DNA from: Simmondsia chinensis
Lineage: Eukaryota; Streptophyta; Magnoliopsida; Caryophyllales; Simmondsiaceae
DNA length: 64,000 nucleotides
Direction: 5' to 3'
Assembly (NCBI GenBank): GCA_018398585.1
Contig: JAGTTD010000011.1
Location: forward strand, 31,678,164-31,742,163
Under the pieces are notes generated by a model. It made no database searches. It was not told the origin of the DNA and was given only the letters and a program-made list of their open reading frames with translations. Of this stretch, positions 22,800 through 34,998 are shown in pieces (the stretch's first letter is position 1; each line of letters starts with the position of its first letter). The position numbers and the translations under genes were made by a program.

Positions 22800-24310
22800 A
22801 ATCAAATTATTATTTTTTTTTTGAGCACAAAATAAATCAAATTAAATGTTGTATCTAAAGTTGACCACTTCATTTTCATTAGATAAGTATAATACAAGTA
22901 GTTACAAATAGTGTAGACTGAACTTGGTTACTTTTTAGTGGGTTTAGGCTCCTAGTCTGCCTCTGGTTAACCCATATTTCCAGAATTAACTAGTTTTAGC
23001 AAAAGATTTTGTTGTTAAGATTAGAAATTTTATGTGTGAGTAAAAATATTAATCCCACATGAGAGTTGTTAGAAAGAAGAGACTAAGATATAAGTCTAAT
23101 GAATTATTTCACCTAATGTCAATTGATTTTAGAATAAAATTCTACTTGAGCTTATGTACGGATCTTGTTTGTTTCAACTCCGTATGTCGGACCTAAAAAG
23201 CCAGATGAAATATTTTGTAATTTTAAAGCTGCTAGTTTGTGATTAGTTAGATAACTGAAAACACAAATGAAATATGTCATAATATTGACAAATCTGGATT
23301 TAACATTTTGTATTATAATAATGGGACATTAATATATTATTGTCTAAAGTAGAGTAAAATTTGAAATGGTACTAACAACTACCCAAAAACCAAGGCTAAA
23401 AAAAGTCAATTCTGACCTTTTCACTGTGCATATTTTTGGACCCTAGTTGTCGGTGTGGCAACTTGTCAATATAATATAATATACATAAATTAAATAGGGG
23501 AAATGTTCAACACATTTTGCAGTAAATATTGTATTGCTGATTTTCACTTGTTAATCCTTAGTAAACTGTAATTTAAAGAAGAAAAAATGTTAAATATTAT
23601 TGATAAAAATATTAGGCTCATATATGGAATACTTAACAAGTTAGGTTGATAATTTATACATGTTCAAGGTAGTGAGTTGGAGTGCGCGAGTATGATTTTA
23701 TAGCACTGTTTGTTGTTAAACTAAGCGAGGTAGTATCCTAAAATCATTTAATTTTATTTTTATTTTTTTGTTAATATGGTTTTTTTTTGTGTGTGTTTAT
23801 AGAGGCTTTCCTTCTATACTTACGATAATTTTCTCCTCTTAATTATTAAAAAAAATAATGAATAAAAATTTAAGAGCAACTTATGTATTTTTTTTTTTAA
23901 TAATTAGCGACAGAAGCACGAAACTTATATACTTTAATATGTATACCGTGCTTTTGAAGCATGCTTAGTCACTACAATGTCCTGATTTGTTGTGTGTTGT
24001 ACTTGAGGAGTTGGAATAGTGGTAGATATTTAGGTATTTTTGGGTTTCTTAACATGTTTTTTTTTCGCTTTTGTGGCTTTTCAAGCTCTGCTTTGATGGC
24101 TGCGCCGGTTTTATACTAAGAGTTATTTCTCTAATTATGAAAAGAAATCTAATTCATAATCTGAATCAATCTCTATTACCTGATAAAATATAAATATATT
24201 GTTCATATTCAAAGGATATATTGCTGTTTTATTGACTATATAAATTGAATATATATACATTTTTTTTAATAAAAAAGCTTAGATAAGCTTACATATATAA
24301 TAAGATAGAA
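22800..24310. other. AT-rich intergenic DNA with one dispersed repeat
   Basis: No gene seen. At 23030-23210 a repeat starting TCCCACATGAGAG and containing CACCTAATGTCAATTG resembles segments at about 11440-11580 and 32880-33060, a dispersed family of unknown class. Confidence 0.45.
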
Positions 24311-24317
24311 GATCATA

Positions 24318-24415
24318 CAACAACAACCATCTTTTTAGTGCCACAAGAGCTCCCACCAAGGCAGGGTCAGGGGGGTAAGATATAAACAATCTTGCTCCTT
24401 TAGAGTGTTATTCTA
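24318..24415 (-). mobile_element. 5'-truncated TS/Au-like SINE
   Basis: A minus-strand SINE 3' segment (CTGACCCTGCCTTGGTGGGA..., ending in TTGTTGTTG), about 98 bp. It is flanked by a 9-bp duplication, AAGATCATA (24309-24317 and 24416-24424). Confidence 0.7.
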
Positions 24416-24486
24416 AAGATCATATTTATAAGAATTACAAAACAAAACAACGTAAAATGGTTGGTGTTGCAATAACTTTGCTCTTT

Positions 24487-24488
<2 letters not shown>

Positions 24489-24529
<41 letters not shown>
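24489..24529. repeat. (AT)n microsatellite
   Basis: About 20 uninterrupted AT dinucleotides. Confidence 0.97.
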
Positions 24530-24531
<2 letters not shown>

Positions 24532-24589
24532 CTGAGCTTTGTTATATGTCACGAAAAGGTGTCCACAAAATGTCTATAGGCCGGACAAA

Positions 24590-25215
24590 AAGATGGCCGT
24601 TAACAACCATTTATTAAGAGAAAAAGTTGTTGCCCACCCTGCCCTTTTTTTGGGATAAATAATGAGCAATTGCTCAATATAGGAGTTGGCGTCCCAAAGC
24701 AAGGATCCGAAGAAACAGACAAACACAAAAAAAAAAGGGACAAAAAGACACAAAATTAAAAAGGTAGGAGGGATCAACCAACGCGAACACCCTAGCAAGA
24801 GAAAACCTGAGCCCGAACCACAAATCTGAATGAGAAGACTACACAAAGCCATTCCAACTTCTAAAGCAAACCAAGTTACAGGCAGCCTCAATGGGGAAGG
24901 GGATGCAGCAGGCTTTAAACCAAAAACCGAGACAAGCTTGATTGCCCACAAGATAACCCAGGGAGCCATTACGAAAACGATTTTATTCCTGGAACACCAT
25001 AATTCCCACATGACCACAAAGAAGAGCGACAACCAAACTTTTTTTTGAAATTTCAGGCCCACGGCACACTCAGACAATTGATGGAAATGCTCCTTGATAG
25101 AATGTGGGTTCACCCACTAAAAACCCCACTAGATGACACACAAGCACCAAATTTTTCAAGAGACCTTACGAGCCAAAAATAGGTGATCCACACTTTCCAA
25201 GACCTTAATACAGAG
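24590..25215 (-). mobile_element. L1-type LINE ORF2 C-terminal fragment
   Basis: The minus-strand translation shows a degenerate reverse-transcriptase zinc-binding tail (C.LC...DHLFLA) near 25160-25215. It continues as NPHSIKEHFHQL, FQKKVWLSLFFVVMWELW and CSRNKIVF (25113 downward), the standard end of plant L1 ORF2. A T/A-rich 3' tail lies near 24640. Frameshifts and stops make it inactive. It belongs to the same family as the fragment at 12640-13125. Confidence 0.75.
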
Positions 25216-25417
25216 ATGACACCATTTTTTTCAAAGGGCTGAGAGTGGGAGGGGTGAGATGAGGCGTAGGGAGCATGTTGAGAGTGGGGAAGGGGGATGG
25301 AGTCGATGTCACTATTTTACTCAACATAGCACTGAATATGGGCTTGACCTTCATGAGGAAGGTGAGCGGGGTCAATGCAATTATCGAGGGTAAAGGCATC
25401 ATTTATCAAGGGGAGGG

Positions 25418-25675
25418 CGTAGAGTTCATTTACCAGACACTAATACACCGAATTTTATTAAAATTTCAAAGTTAAGCATGCTTGGGCTAGAGTAGTACTA
25501 GGATGGGTGACCTCTTGGAAAGTCCTCGTGTTGCCAACCCTATAAGATTGGGGCCTTCGGAAACAGCATCTTGGCAAGGTTACACCCTGAAGGGGTAAGG
25601 CTGCACACATCCACTCTCCCCAAACCCTGCTTAGTCAGGAGCCTTTGAAGTATTAGATCTGTTGTTGTTGTTCTC
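25418..25675 (+). mobile_element. 5S rRNA-headed SINE, copy 2
   Basis: The 5S-like head (CAAAGTTAAGCATGCTTGGG, AGTACTAGGATGGGTGACC) is joined to the same SINE body (GGAAACAGCATC, GGGGTAAGGC, AAACCCTGC) and a TTGTTGTTGTT tail. No clean target duplication could be fixed. Confidence 0.8.
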
Positions 25676-25912
25676 ATGGGAAGGGCAATATCCACAGCTA
25701 CAGCAAGGGTATGTACGTATGTTTTCCTCAAGCGTCTATAATAGTCCTCAATGTAACTTAATTTATTTTGGACCTATTTGAAGTTAGTTTTAGAAATATA
25801 CCGCGCATTTTACTAAATGTATTACTACTTTTAACTAAATATACCACAAGGTCCTACTAGCTTGTACCACATAATTATACATGAAGGAATCTTTAATTTT
25901 GATGCCACTTTT

Positions 25913-26639
25913 TGTTGCGGTATTTTCAAAATGTGTTGAATAATGCGTACGTATATGTTAAATGTTGTTTATGTATGTATAAGATGTATTTGAGATTGTC
26001 CCGATACTTGTTTGAATGTTTAAGAGCTTGTTAGGGGTGTGTGTCGACACACAATCCAACAGAACGATGGGAAAACAACTGTGTGTCGACACACATGGCG
26101 CGTGTGTCGACACACAGCCCTTTACAGAAGCGCACGGAGGAAGTCTGTGTGTCAGCACATAGGAAATGTGTGTCGACACACAGATCTACAGTAACCATGT
26201 GTGTCAAAATGTGTGTCGACACACAGGTCAATTTCGACGGTTTGTCTGCGCGGTTTTTTTCTGGTTCTTTATTTCAGTTTTGGCTCTTCGTTTTGGGACA
26301 CCTCTTTACATGTATACACATATATATATATATATATCTCCACATTTTGATGGTTTAATAATGGAATAAAAAACACAAGGGAAAAATAAAATTAAAATAT
26401 CTTTGCATTCAAGTGTTCTTGTGTTGTGTTCTTGTATAAAACCACCAATCTCTTCATATCTCTATCTCTTTCCCCCTTTACACATTCTCACTTCATTTTT
26501 AGTTGTTGTTGTATCCCCGAAGATTTTTCGTATACCGAAATAAACCTTAAGGAAAGTGATTACGCGGCCTCAACACCTGGGATCTCTCGGTTACCCGGTT
26601 GCAAGTATTTTGCAAGTATTTTGACAATTTGTTCTAACA
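25913..26639 (+). mobile_element. Solo LTR, 727 bp
   Basis: It starts TGTTGCGG and ends TTCTAACA, with the 5-bp duplication CTTTT on both sides (25908-25912 and 26640-26644). It interrupts a tandem repeat unit whose sister copies show the empty site. A TATA-like TATAAAACC at about 26435 sets plus orientation. No internal domain or partner LTR is present, as expected after LTR-LTR recombination. Confidence 0.82.
26038..26225. repeat. Array of TGTGTGTCGACACACA palindromes in the solo LTR
   Basis: Five near-perfect copies (about 26039, 26081, 26102, 26168, 26208) and one degenerate copy (about 26142) of a palindrome centred on GTCGAC, separated by unlike spacers of about 5-50 bp. They lie 200-400 bp upstream of the LTR's TATA-like box, that is, in U3. 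Confidence 0.9.
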
Positions 26640-27578
26640 CTTTTTCCACTAATTATGGGAATATGTTATACTAATGACTTCATTAAGCGTCTATAATTGT
26701 TCCAAATGTAACCAACTTATTTTGGACCCATTTGGAGTTAGTTTTAGAAATATACCATGAATTATAACTAAATGTACCACGATTTTTAACTGAATGTATC
26801 ACAAGGTTTTACTAGCTTGTGTCACATAGTTATACATGAAAGAATCATTTATTTTTACACTATTTTCCACTAATTATAGGATTTTATTACATGTATGACT
26901 TCATTAAAAATCTCTAAGACTCTATTAAAAATCTCTAAGACTCTGGTTGGCACATAAAATTGGAATTAGATTGTGAAATTGCACTTCCAATTCCAATTAT
27001 GATGGAATTGAAATTCTGTTGTTTGATTTACTAAAAGAATTGAGGGTTGGAATTATAATTAGATAATGATTCAATTCATCAAAGGTTTTTAGTCAAATGG
27101 GTTGGAGTATTTCGAGTTTTTAATCAACTATGGTTGAATTTTGGTCGGAGCGGTTCATATTGTGTTCAAGTTATTATGGTCAGAGCGATTCACTTTGATT
27201 TCGAGTTATCGGAGTTTCGTGTAAAATCAAGTCGAGTATCGTTTCAGATCATTTTGTATTCAAGTTATCTTGAATTTTCAGTTAATCAGGTTAGGTCTTT
27301 TCGGGATTCAAACTATTTATGATCGGGTTTGAGTTCATTTAAGCTATCTCATGCTCGAGTCATCTTAGTTTTTAGACAAATAAGTTGTATCATTTCAAAT
27401 TTTGAGTCACCATAGGCTTAGTTTGAGATGGGTCGGGTCATTTTGGATATGGGTCGTATTAAGTTTTGGGTCAATTTGGTCGGGTCATTTCTACTTTGTC
27501 TCAACTTGTTTACAACATATTCAAGTTAAGAAGTTTCATTTTCTGGATTTGAGTCATCTCGAGTTTCGGGTCTATCGG

Positions 27579-27969
27579 TGATACAGGATCCTAATTCAAT
27601 AGGGTCCTAATCGTAATTCAAACTAGAAATAGAGATTTAGGGAGAGGGAGAAGTAAAAACAAGAGAGAGATGAGAGAGTTCTTGAGGGAAAAGAAAAGAT
27701 ATTCATTAACATTCATCATGTCCCTAATACATTCCCACATATCCTATTTATATCATAGGATTAATAAGTTAAATAAGAAATAATAAAAGTAACTAAAAAT
27801 GTAAATAATAACTAACAATTCCTAAATTAGCATAACTAACTATTAATCATGTGCCTCGCACATGCCGAGCTTTTCCCGCCAACTTCGATTATGAATTCTC
27901 AACGGTCATTCCCACCAATTCCGAATCAACTCTTCCAACTAATTCTTCTAACTGAGATTTATTGTATCA
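27579..27969 (-). repeat. 3' LTR of the Gag-only element
   Basis: 391 bp, TGATACAGGATCC to ATTGTATCA, the same length as the partner LTR at 31261-31651 and similar throughout with scattered substitutions. Confidence 0.92.
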
Positions 27970-27976
27970 ATACTCT

Positions 27977-27982
27977 CCCCCC

Positions 27983-28013
<31 letters not shown>

Positions 28014-28029
28014 AAAAAAAAAAAAAAAA
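27977..28029. repeat. C27-A26 homopolymer pair at the polypurine tract
   Basis: A run of about 27 C is followed directly by about 26 A. On the element's sense strand this is T26-G27-AGAGTA immediately before the 3' LTR, the place where the polypurine tract belongs. The run length may include assembly or sequencing error. Confidence 0.85.
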
Positions 28030-29949
28030 CCCCTTGTCCTCAAGGGTGAAATATTTGAGTGGCGCGGTCAGGAGTTATAAGGATACTCTCGAGAAGCTTC
28101 GTATTGCAGAAGGACCAAATTAATAATAAGTGTCAGATGGTCTACCACGGTTAAACCACACTAGCCAAGCTCTAGTACCTTCCATAGTTCTTAGGATCAT
28201 CTTGTCGTAGCAGCCACAAGAGCTCAACCACATGAACTTGTAACGAGCATTCACTGAAGATGAATAATATGACAGTTGCAGCAAAAGAACTGTCATCCTC
28301 GAGCTGATGATGTAAAACATAAGTTGTCCCTTACTTCTAGAACAATTGAATTGAATCAACTAAACCAGCCAAGTAGGAGAGACAACAAGATCTTTCTCAT
28401 TCACGCACCTATGCTTCCATAACCAAATGCAGGGACAATCTTCCCTATAAGATATCTCACTTGGAATGTTGCTAAGTACAACCAACTTGCACTTGCCTGC
28501 TGCTAGTTAAGAATATCAACATCTGCCAATTGCAACCTTGTGAGCCCACTTGTGTTCTGCAGTCCCTTTTGGACATTAATTCTGATCCAGCAGGGTGTTG
28601 GCATTGTGCTCCTAGTTTTGTGAACCAGAAAGCTACCATAAGTCTTGCCTTCTACTTGAAAAACTACTCCACCTGATGTTGCAGACAGAGCTTCTAATGA
28701 TCTTGCAGCTGCTATAGTGATCTGAATTTCAGGTTTTTCCCACCATAATTCTCAATCTTCATTCCTTCTCACACCTTATTGAAGCTCATGGATCTCATCC
28801 ACACTAATAACTTCACCAAATAATCCAACATAGCTCTTAGGACTTCTGATTTCACCTTTGCCCTCTATTTGCTACAGGAGGTTGTTCCTTAAATCCCTTG
28901 ATATTTGCATACAAGTTGATCAGTCTTCATTCCAACTGGCTTATATATCTTCCAAAGCCCAGCTGCCAGCTTTCTGAGCTCAAATCCTTGCTGCTGGTAT
29001 CCTTGTGCTGCTGAATTTATCCAATTCAGATGTTTCTTGAATAACACAACTTCAGGGGGCCCTAACACATGATACACCATTGGAGCATGAGCTACCTCCT
29101 TGGTGTTTTCTTGTCCTGTGTCCCTGATCAGCCTCATTTCATCTTCAACTTGCAGTGAGCTTCCTGCTGGGAAAGGCTTCCCATTGTTTTGAGAAAGAGC
29201 TAGATGAGCATTGACCCAATAATAGCCTCAATATCTGGTATTTTATCTGCTGGAAAAAGCTTCCCATTATCTTCAAATTGCTCTCCCACTTCATTGATTT
29301 GCTGTAGGTCAGTCAGTTGTTCCAGTGGCAGTGTCAATGGGCAAGAGATCTCAGTCCTTAGGCCTATATTTAACTCAAACATTTGATAAATTCTCAACTG
29401 CTGCTTCTGGTGTACTGCTTCAGCCCTTTTGTTCTGCTGATCTAAAGTTATAGTTGCTATTATTTGCAGTGGTTCAGCACTTGGGCAAAGTATATCATTG
29501 TCTTGAAGGGTAATTAGGCTTGCATCCTTGAAACACAAAGATCCCACGCTTCTAGAAGTCCCAACATCTAACCTTGTATCTGCATTCTCAGCTGTAGTGA
29601 CCTCAACACTACTTAGATCAACCAATTTAGACACCATCAGCCCCTGCATTTACACAACACCAGGCGGCAATAGTGAAGGATTGTCTTCAACTTCTTGTAT
29701 TGCTTGCATCTCAAGTTTGTGGCTATTTTCAGCGGTAGATCTCAAGGTAATGGCTGATGACTTGCATATGCAGTAGCTGTTTGGTCATCAATTTGGCCCA
29801 GCTCTTGCTTGTTTTGCAGCTGCAGCTGTAAGGGTGGGAACTCAACATCTTCGTCCTGTCACAATGATGCTTCCACAGTTGCAGTTTGCTCCTCACTCAC
29901 TGCTTGATCATGCATGTAACCACTAGTTAATTTTCCATCAATCTCAATC

Positions 29950-30724
29950 AGATCCTGGGGTACACATCTTGTTCCCTTACAGCCTTTTCATCACCCAAAC
30001 AACATAGATCATTAGCACGGCTTTTCTCCTGCTCAGTTCTGTTCAGGGTCTTTTGAGGCCTCTGTACATTAGGAACGACTGAAACCTGATTGTTTGGCCT
30101 GGAGTGGATTGATTCATGGAAATTGGTAGTGAATTTTTGAGTGTGAGGTATGGGAAGAATAGGGGTCCGTGAAGGGTTGGATTGTTTAGCGAAGAATTCA
30201 ATTTTAGCTTCTTCTAATTTAGCTAAATACAATGCATGGTAGAGGAGGGTGGGTTGCATGGATCGCACTTCTAAGGCAATCTCTACCCTCAAACCACCTA
30301 TAAAAGTGCTAATGAGTTGTTGTTCATTTGAGTTGGTCCGAGCTGCGAGTGCATAAAATTCGGCTTAATATTCCCTAACTCGTCCATTTTGCCTCTATTT
30401 CAACAACTTATACAAAGGTTCCTCACACTCATTTCCAAAACTTACATTGAGGGCATTCATATATTCATTCCAACTCGGTTTACCCCCATCTCCATTGATT
30501 CGCATGTAGTTTTGGTGCCATTGTAGAGCTAACCCTCTCATGTGGTTAGAAGCTAAGTCAACCTTATCCAATCCATATATTTGATGACGAAGAGAGAATT
30601 TCTCACACTCATAAACCCAATTACTCACATCCTTTCCATAAAACAGAGGTAATTCCATTTCACTCAACTTAATTGAGTAAGATTCATTACCTTCCCTTGA
30701 AGTATGCATCGAATTAGTGCTCAT
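29950..30724 (-). pseudogene. gag remnant of the Gag-only element
   Basis: The frame starts MSTNSMHTSREGNESY and contains KLSEMELPLFYGKDVSNWVY, then ALQWHQNYMR and PSWNEYMNALNVSFG, typical of Ty3/gypsy Gag. It continues as ALAARTNSNEQQLISTFIGG and LRVEIALEVRSMQP, separated from the first part by two in-frame stops near 30345-30395. No intact CCHC knuckle is seen at the C-terminus. Gag normally forms the particle; here it cannot be made full length. Confidence 0.8.
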
Positions 30725-31260
30725 GAGTGATGATTCAAGTGATCGTGGCCTAAGATCAGCTTGGGAGTACTGATTGACCAGCTCATCTCAGGGAAAACAA
30801 GTTTTTCCCAAACAGACTTAATGAACCTTTCTTCGAACAGGTTCTACTCAATCTCAAATCAACTCACTTGGGAACTTTAAGCTTAGTTTTGATTTACAGT
30901 CACCAAAATCAACAAATCCTGAGTTGATTGGGTGAAATTTGGTTAAGGCATTTTTACAAACACCTTGTGTGCGGGTAAGGGTTTGGGTGGATTTGGTGGC
31001 ATTTGATGGTGATGATGGGGTTGATGATGAAGATGTTGGTGTGTGGCTGATGATGATGTTGCTGATGGGTGGACGATGATGACGATGGTGACGATGAATA
31101 GTGCAGGGATGATGAAATTGGTGATGATGATGGGAGAGGATCGGGCTTCCAGCTACTGATGAAGAAGATGAACAACTCCGCGATGGTGGTGACTCCAGCG
31201 GCGGCGGCGACTGATGAACGACGGTGATGGTGGCCGACGATCGGCTCGCTCTGATACCAC

Positions 31261-31651
31261 TGATACAAGATCCTAATTCAATAGGATCCTGATCGTAATT
31301 CAAACTAGAAATAGAGTTTTAGGGAGAGGGAGAAGTAGAAACAAGAGAGAGACGAGAGAGTTCTTGAGGGAGAAGAGAAGATACTCATTAACATTCATCA
31401 TGTCCCTAATACATTTCCACGTATCCTATTTATATCATAGGATTAATAAGCTAAATAAAAAATAATAAAAGTAACTAAAAATGTAAATAATAACTAACAA
31501 TTCTCAAATTAGCATAAATAACTATTAATCATGTGCCTCGTATATGCCGAGCTTTTCCCACCAACTTCGATTATGAATTCTCAACGGTCCTTCCCGCCAA
31601 TTCCGCATCAACACTTCCAACTAATTCTTCTAACTAAGATTTACTATATCA
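31261..31651 (-). repeat. 5' LTR of the Gag-only element
   Basis: 391 bp, TGATACAAGATCC to CTATATCA, adjacent to the primer-binding site at about 31243-31259. Confidence 0.92.
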
Positions 31652-32392
31652 ATCGGGTTGGGTCACTTCGAACTTTGAGTTAAGGAGATTTCGGCAATGA
31701 AATTCAATTTCATGGAATTAGGTAGTGAAATTATAATTCCAATTCCTACAGGAGAACCAAATAACAGAATTGGAATTTTAAGCCTCAATTCCAGCCTCAG
31801 CCCCAATTTCAGGCTCCAATTCCATCTTCCAAGCGCGTTTATCCCAACTTAGTTTGGACCCATTTGAAATTAGTTTTAGAGATTTACCACAAGTTTTAAC
31901 TAATATACCTCTATTTTAAACTAAATGTACCACAAAGTTATACTAACTTGTACCACATAATTATAATGAAGGAATCTTTAATTTTGATGCCATTTTTTTA
32001 CTAATTACGCAATTATGTTACAATAATAACATCATTAAGGAAATCTAATGGTCCTAATGGTACCTCAACTTAGTTTGGATATATGTGGGATTAGTTTTAG
32101 AAATGTACCACGACTTTTAACTAAATATACTACAAGGTTCTACTAGCTTATAACACATAGTTATACATGAGAAAATACTTAACTTTTACGCCATTTTGTC
32201 TATAATTTTGGGATTATGTTATACTTTTTTTGTATACCGGGATTATGTTATATTAATTACTTCATTATGCATCTATAATGGATTTTGCCATAAAATAATT
32301 ATATTTTTAATAGTCTAGTTATTTTATTTTTGTTTTATGGTGTTCAAAAAAATTTATTTTATTTTTATATAACATGTAAACTTCGATATATA

Positions 32393-32395
<3 letters not shown>

Positions 32396-32427
<32 letters not shown>
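32396..32427. repeat. (AAT)n microsatellite
   Basis: About ten AAT/TAA triplets in AT-rich, gene-free DNA. The surrounding 32285-33180 holds no recognisable gene. Confidence 0.95.
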
Positions 32428-32429
<2 letters not shown>

Positions 32430-33180
32430 TTTTTTTGTCCAAATTTTTTTTAAAATTTTGATAAAATTTAAATATATCAAACAATAATATCTATATAATA
32501 CAATACAAAAAATTTAGGCAATTACTTTTTCTTTTTATATTTTAGTAAAAAATGCCACAGGAGTAAAAGAAAAAGAAAACTAATTTTTCTTTTTTTTAAT
32601 TTTCAAAATTGTAAAACTACCAAAAAGCTCTTGTTCACCTGGCATGGTTGCCGCGTGGCATGCTGATTGGGCATGCTACTTTGATAATTTTAAATTTTTA
32701 CATACTATTTTTATAATTTTAAATTTTTGCGCACTATTTTAAGAATAAAAATTATCGGACATTCTATTTTGAAAAGTTACCATGTTTTCCTGACTCGAGT
32801 CCTTTTGAGACTTAAATTGCTCCCTTTCTATCATTAATTGTAGTGTTATAGATATTCAAAAATATATTTATTGAGGACTCTACGTGTGAATTTAATATAA
32901 AAATTTTACATTAAATTTGTGAGAGTCAAGATATCAATTGATAGGTCTAGAGGGTTACTACATCTATTTTGCTAATTAATTTTCGGATGAAATCCTATTT
33001 GAGTTGCATGTATATCTCATATATGTTAATTCTGTAGGTTAGGCATAAAAGGCCCAATGCAATTTAACAGTATTTAAAATATATGTATATAACTTATACT
33101 TGTTAAAAAAACTATATAAGTTTAAAAGTAATTTATTAATTATTGGATAAAATTAATTAATTTGTACTCCAATACGATAA

Positions 33181-34998
33181 TTAGAGGTGGGCAACCACTT
33201 GACCCGTGGGAGTGGCTGGTCAACGCTGTAGCAAGGGTCACCTTTTTGTTTTCTGCTAGACCCTCGACACGATCTATACGGGTGACCTGGGTCCAGGGGC
33301 GGATCTAGCAGTATATGACTGGTGGCATGGGCCCCCTGTGCTTCAAAGCTCAAAAATTAACATGTTCTATTAAAAAATTAAAATAGGCATTTGGGCCCTC
33401 ACTCTTTAGCCCAAAATGCAAGTGAAATTCAGTCCTGTCCACCCCCATCCCTCACGAGAACCCCACCCCCACTTGGAGATGGTAATTGGGTCAACTGGGT
33501 CGGGTTTGGGTCATCTCCAGTTTGCAATAGACTCGGGTCGGGTCGGTCTCAGGTCAATCCAATCGGGTTCGGGTCATCTTTGACTTTCGACTATGCTTGG
33601 GTCAGGGTCAAGTTATTTTGGGTTTGGGTCAATTCCATTTCAGGTCATCTCAGATATGGGTCAATTTTGGGTCGGATTATACGGGTCTCGGGTAATTATG
33701 GGTTGACCCATCAGGTTGTTTATTTTGCATAATAGGTATATTTTATGAATTATAATTGTATCTAATTTTTTTTTAACATATTTTTTCTTGATCTCTATTA
33801 TATTATAAAATAAAATATTTATTATTTTTCTGTTTTTCATTCACTACCACCACTTCAATGTAAGTGGAGAATATAAATATCATGTGAGTTACGTAAATTT
33901 AATATCTTTAATAGTGGATGATATCCATATTCTTCCGAACATCTTTCCTTCATTATATATGTCTTTTTTAATCTCAATTTAATTAATCGTACCCTATGCA
34001 AATTCATAAAATGAAATATTTTTCACATAATGAAATAATTGTTTTTTTAACTGGATAAACTAAAAAAATGAAATTTTGATTGAAAATATTTATGAAACAC
34101 TGACACTTTCCTTCATTTTGGGGAAAAACATTTATCGTTGAATTCTCATATTATGTATGTCTCGTTTTTTAATTTCAACTTAATTAAGCATGAACTCCAT
34201 GTACATTCATAGAATGAAATAATTTTCTTTAACTAGAGAAACTAAAAAAATATAATTTTGATTGAAAATATTTACAAAAAATATTTTTATACAGAATTAT
34301 TTTAAATATGGATAGTAGGGCAAGTGATAAATTATGTTTGCATGGTTACCGGCCAAGTATTCCCTCCTAACAAACGAATGGGTGTACTATAGTTATTGTA
34401 AGTTTTTTTTTTTTTTTTGTTTTTTTTTAAAGTTAAAATTTATGTGATATTTGGAATTTTTGTTTTGGGTTTTCAAAAATTTTGGGAGATGAGACAACTT
34501 ATATTTAAATATTGTTAAATTAACTATAAAGACAGATTTTTAAACCAAACATAGCCTTATTAATCTATATTCAGGTCAAAAAATATTGCTCCTATGTTTA
34601 TTGGTGTGTTGTGTCAAAATAATAACTTCGGTTAATTTGGGTCAAAACAATAACTCTTTAATCGTAATTCCCCATAGTAATAACAATAATTTTCAAGTTT
34701 AAAAGCCTTAGGGTTAACTCGGGTTGCAGGTCGGGTTGGGTTTTTGCTCGGGTTTAGATGGGTTTGGGTCTACTTGGGTCTAGGTCATTTTGGGTTGAGT
34801 TACATCGGGTCATCGGTGGGTCAGGTTAGGTCAGTATTCTTATCGGGCCCTTTTAGGTTGGATTAAGGCTAGGTCGGGTGAGTCTCAGGTCGGGTCATTC
34901 TAAGTTTGGCTCAAGTTATTTACATCGGATCTTCGGGTCAAATCGGTCGGGTCATTAATTTTTAAGGTCGGTTTAACGGGTCGGGTTGTTTTTGCCAC
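33181..34998. mobile_element. Composite hAT-like GGGTC-rich repeat region
   Basis: It begins TAGAGGTGGGCAACC and ends with the complement of TAGAGGTGGCAAAAAC, a hAT-like inverted terminus. The interior consists of degenerate GGGTC/GGGTTGGGTC variants. A CAGGGGCGGATCTAGC motif at about 33295, another common plant transposon terminus, suggests nested elements. No matching 8-bp duplication was found at the outer ends. Confidence 0.5.

Larger units (their letters stand above)
27579..31651 (-). mobile_element. Non-autonomous Gag-only LTR retrotransposon (TR-GAG-like), 4.07 kb
   Basis: Two 391-bp LTRs (27579-27969 and 31261-31651) are flanked by the 5-bp duplication ATCGG (27574-27578 and 31652-31656). 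On the minus strand a primer-binding site TGGTATCAGAGCGAGCC lies beside the 5' LTR. A Gag remnant follows, and no protease, reverse transcriptase or integrase is found. The internal 3' part (28060-29940) has only broken frames that I do not recognise. Confidence 0.88.
26940..31830. mobile_element. MITE-like degenerate repeat interrupted by an LTR element
   Basis: The left part (about 26940-27573) starts near TTGGCACATAAAATTGGAATT and is rich in GGGTC/GAGTTATC variants. The right part (about 31657-31830) ends in GAATT/CAATTCC repeats. The same family lies reversed at 4899-5400. The Gag-only LTR element at 27579-31651 sits inside it. Confidence 0.65.
25728..32285. repeat. Four ~220-bp tandem units split by nested insertions
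   Basis: Units at 25728-25912 plus 26640-26690, 26690-26905, about 31840-32045 and about 32045-32285 share GTTAGTTTTAGAAATATACC, TACTAGCTTGTACCACATA and CCACTAATTATGGGATTATG. A solo LTR interrupts unit 1, and a MITE plus LTR element separates units 2 and 3. Without the insertions they would form one array. Confidence 0.7.

Noticed and set aside
26038..26225. CRISPR-like array of palindromic repeats
   Set aside because: This is plant nuclear DNA; the repeats are few, unevenly spaced and lie inside a solo LTR with its own target duplication.
26031..26358. Open frames encoding repeated CVSTH/CVDTH peptides
   Set aside because: They are produced by translating the palindrome array and show no other coding feature.
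30854..31303. Ser/His/Pro-rich minus-strand open frame next to the Gag-only element's LTR
   Set aside because: It overlaps the LTR edge and primer-binding site and is a GAT/ATG-type trinucleotide-rich leader, so coding is unlikely.
33391..33732. Plus-strand open frame in GGGTC-rich DNA
   Set aside because: Low-complexity translation of a degenerate hAT-like repeat with no recognisable domain.
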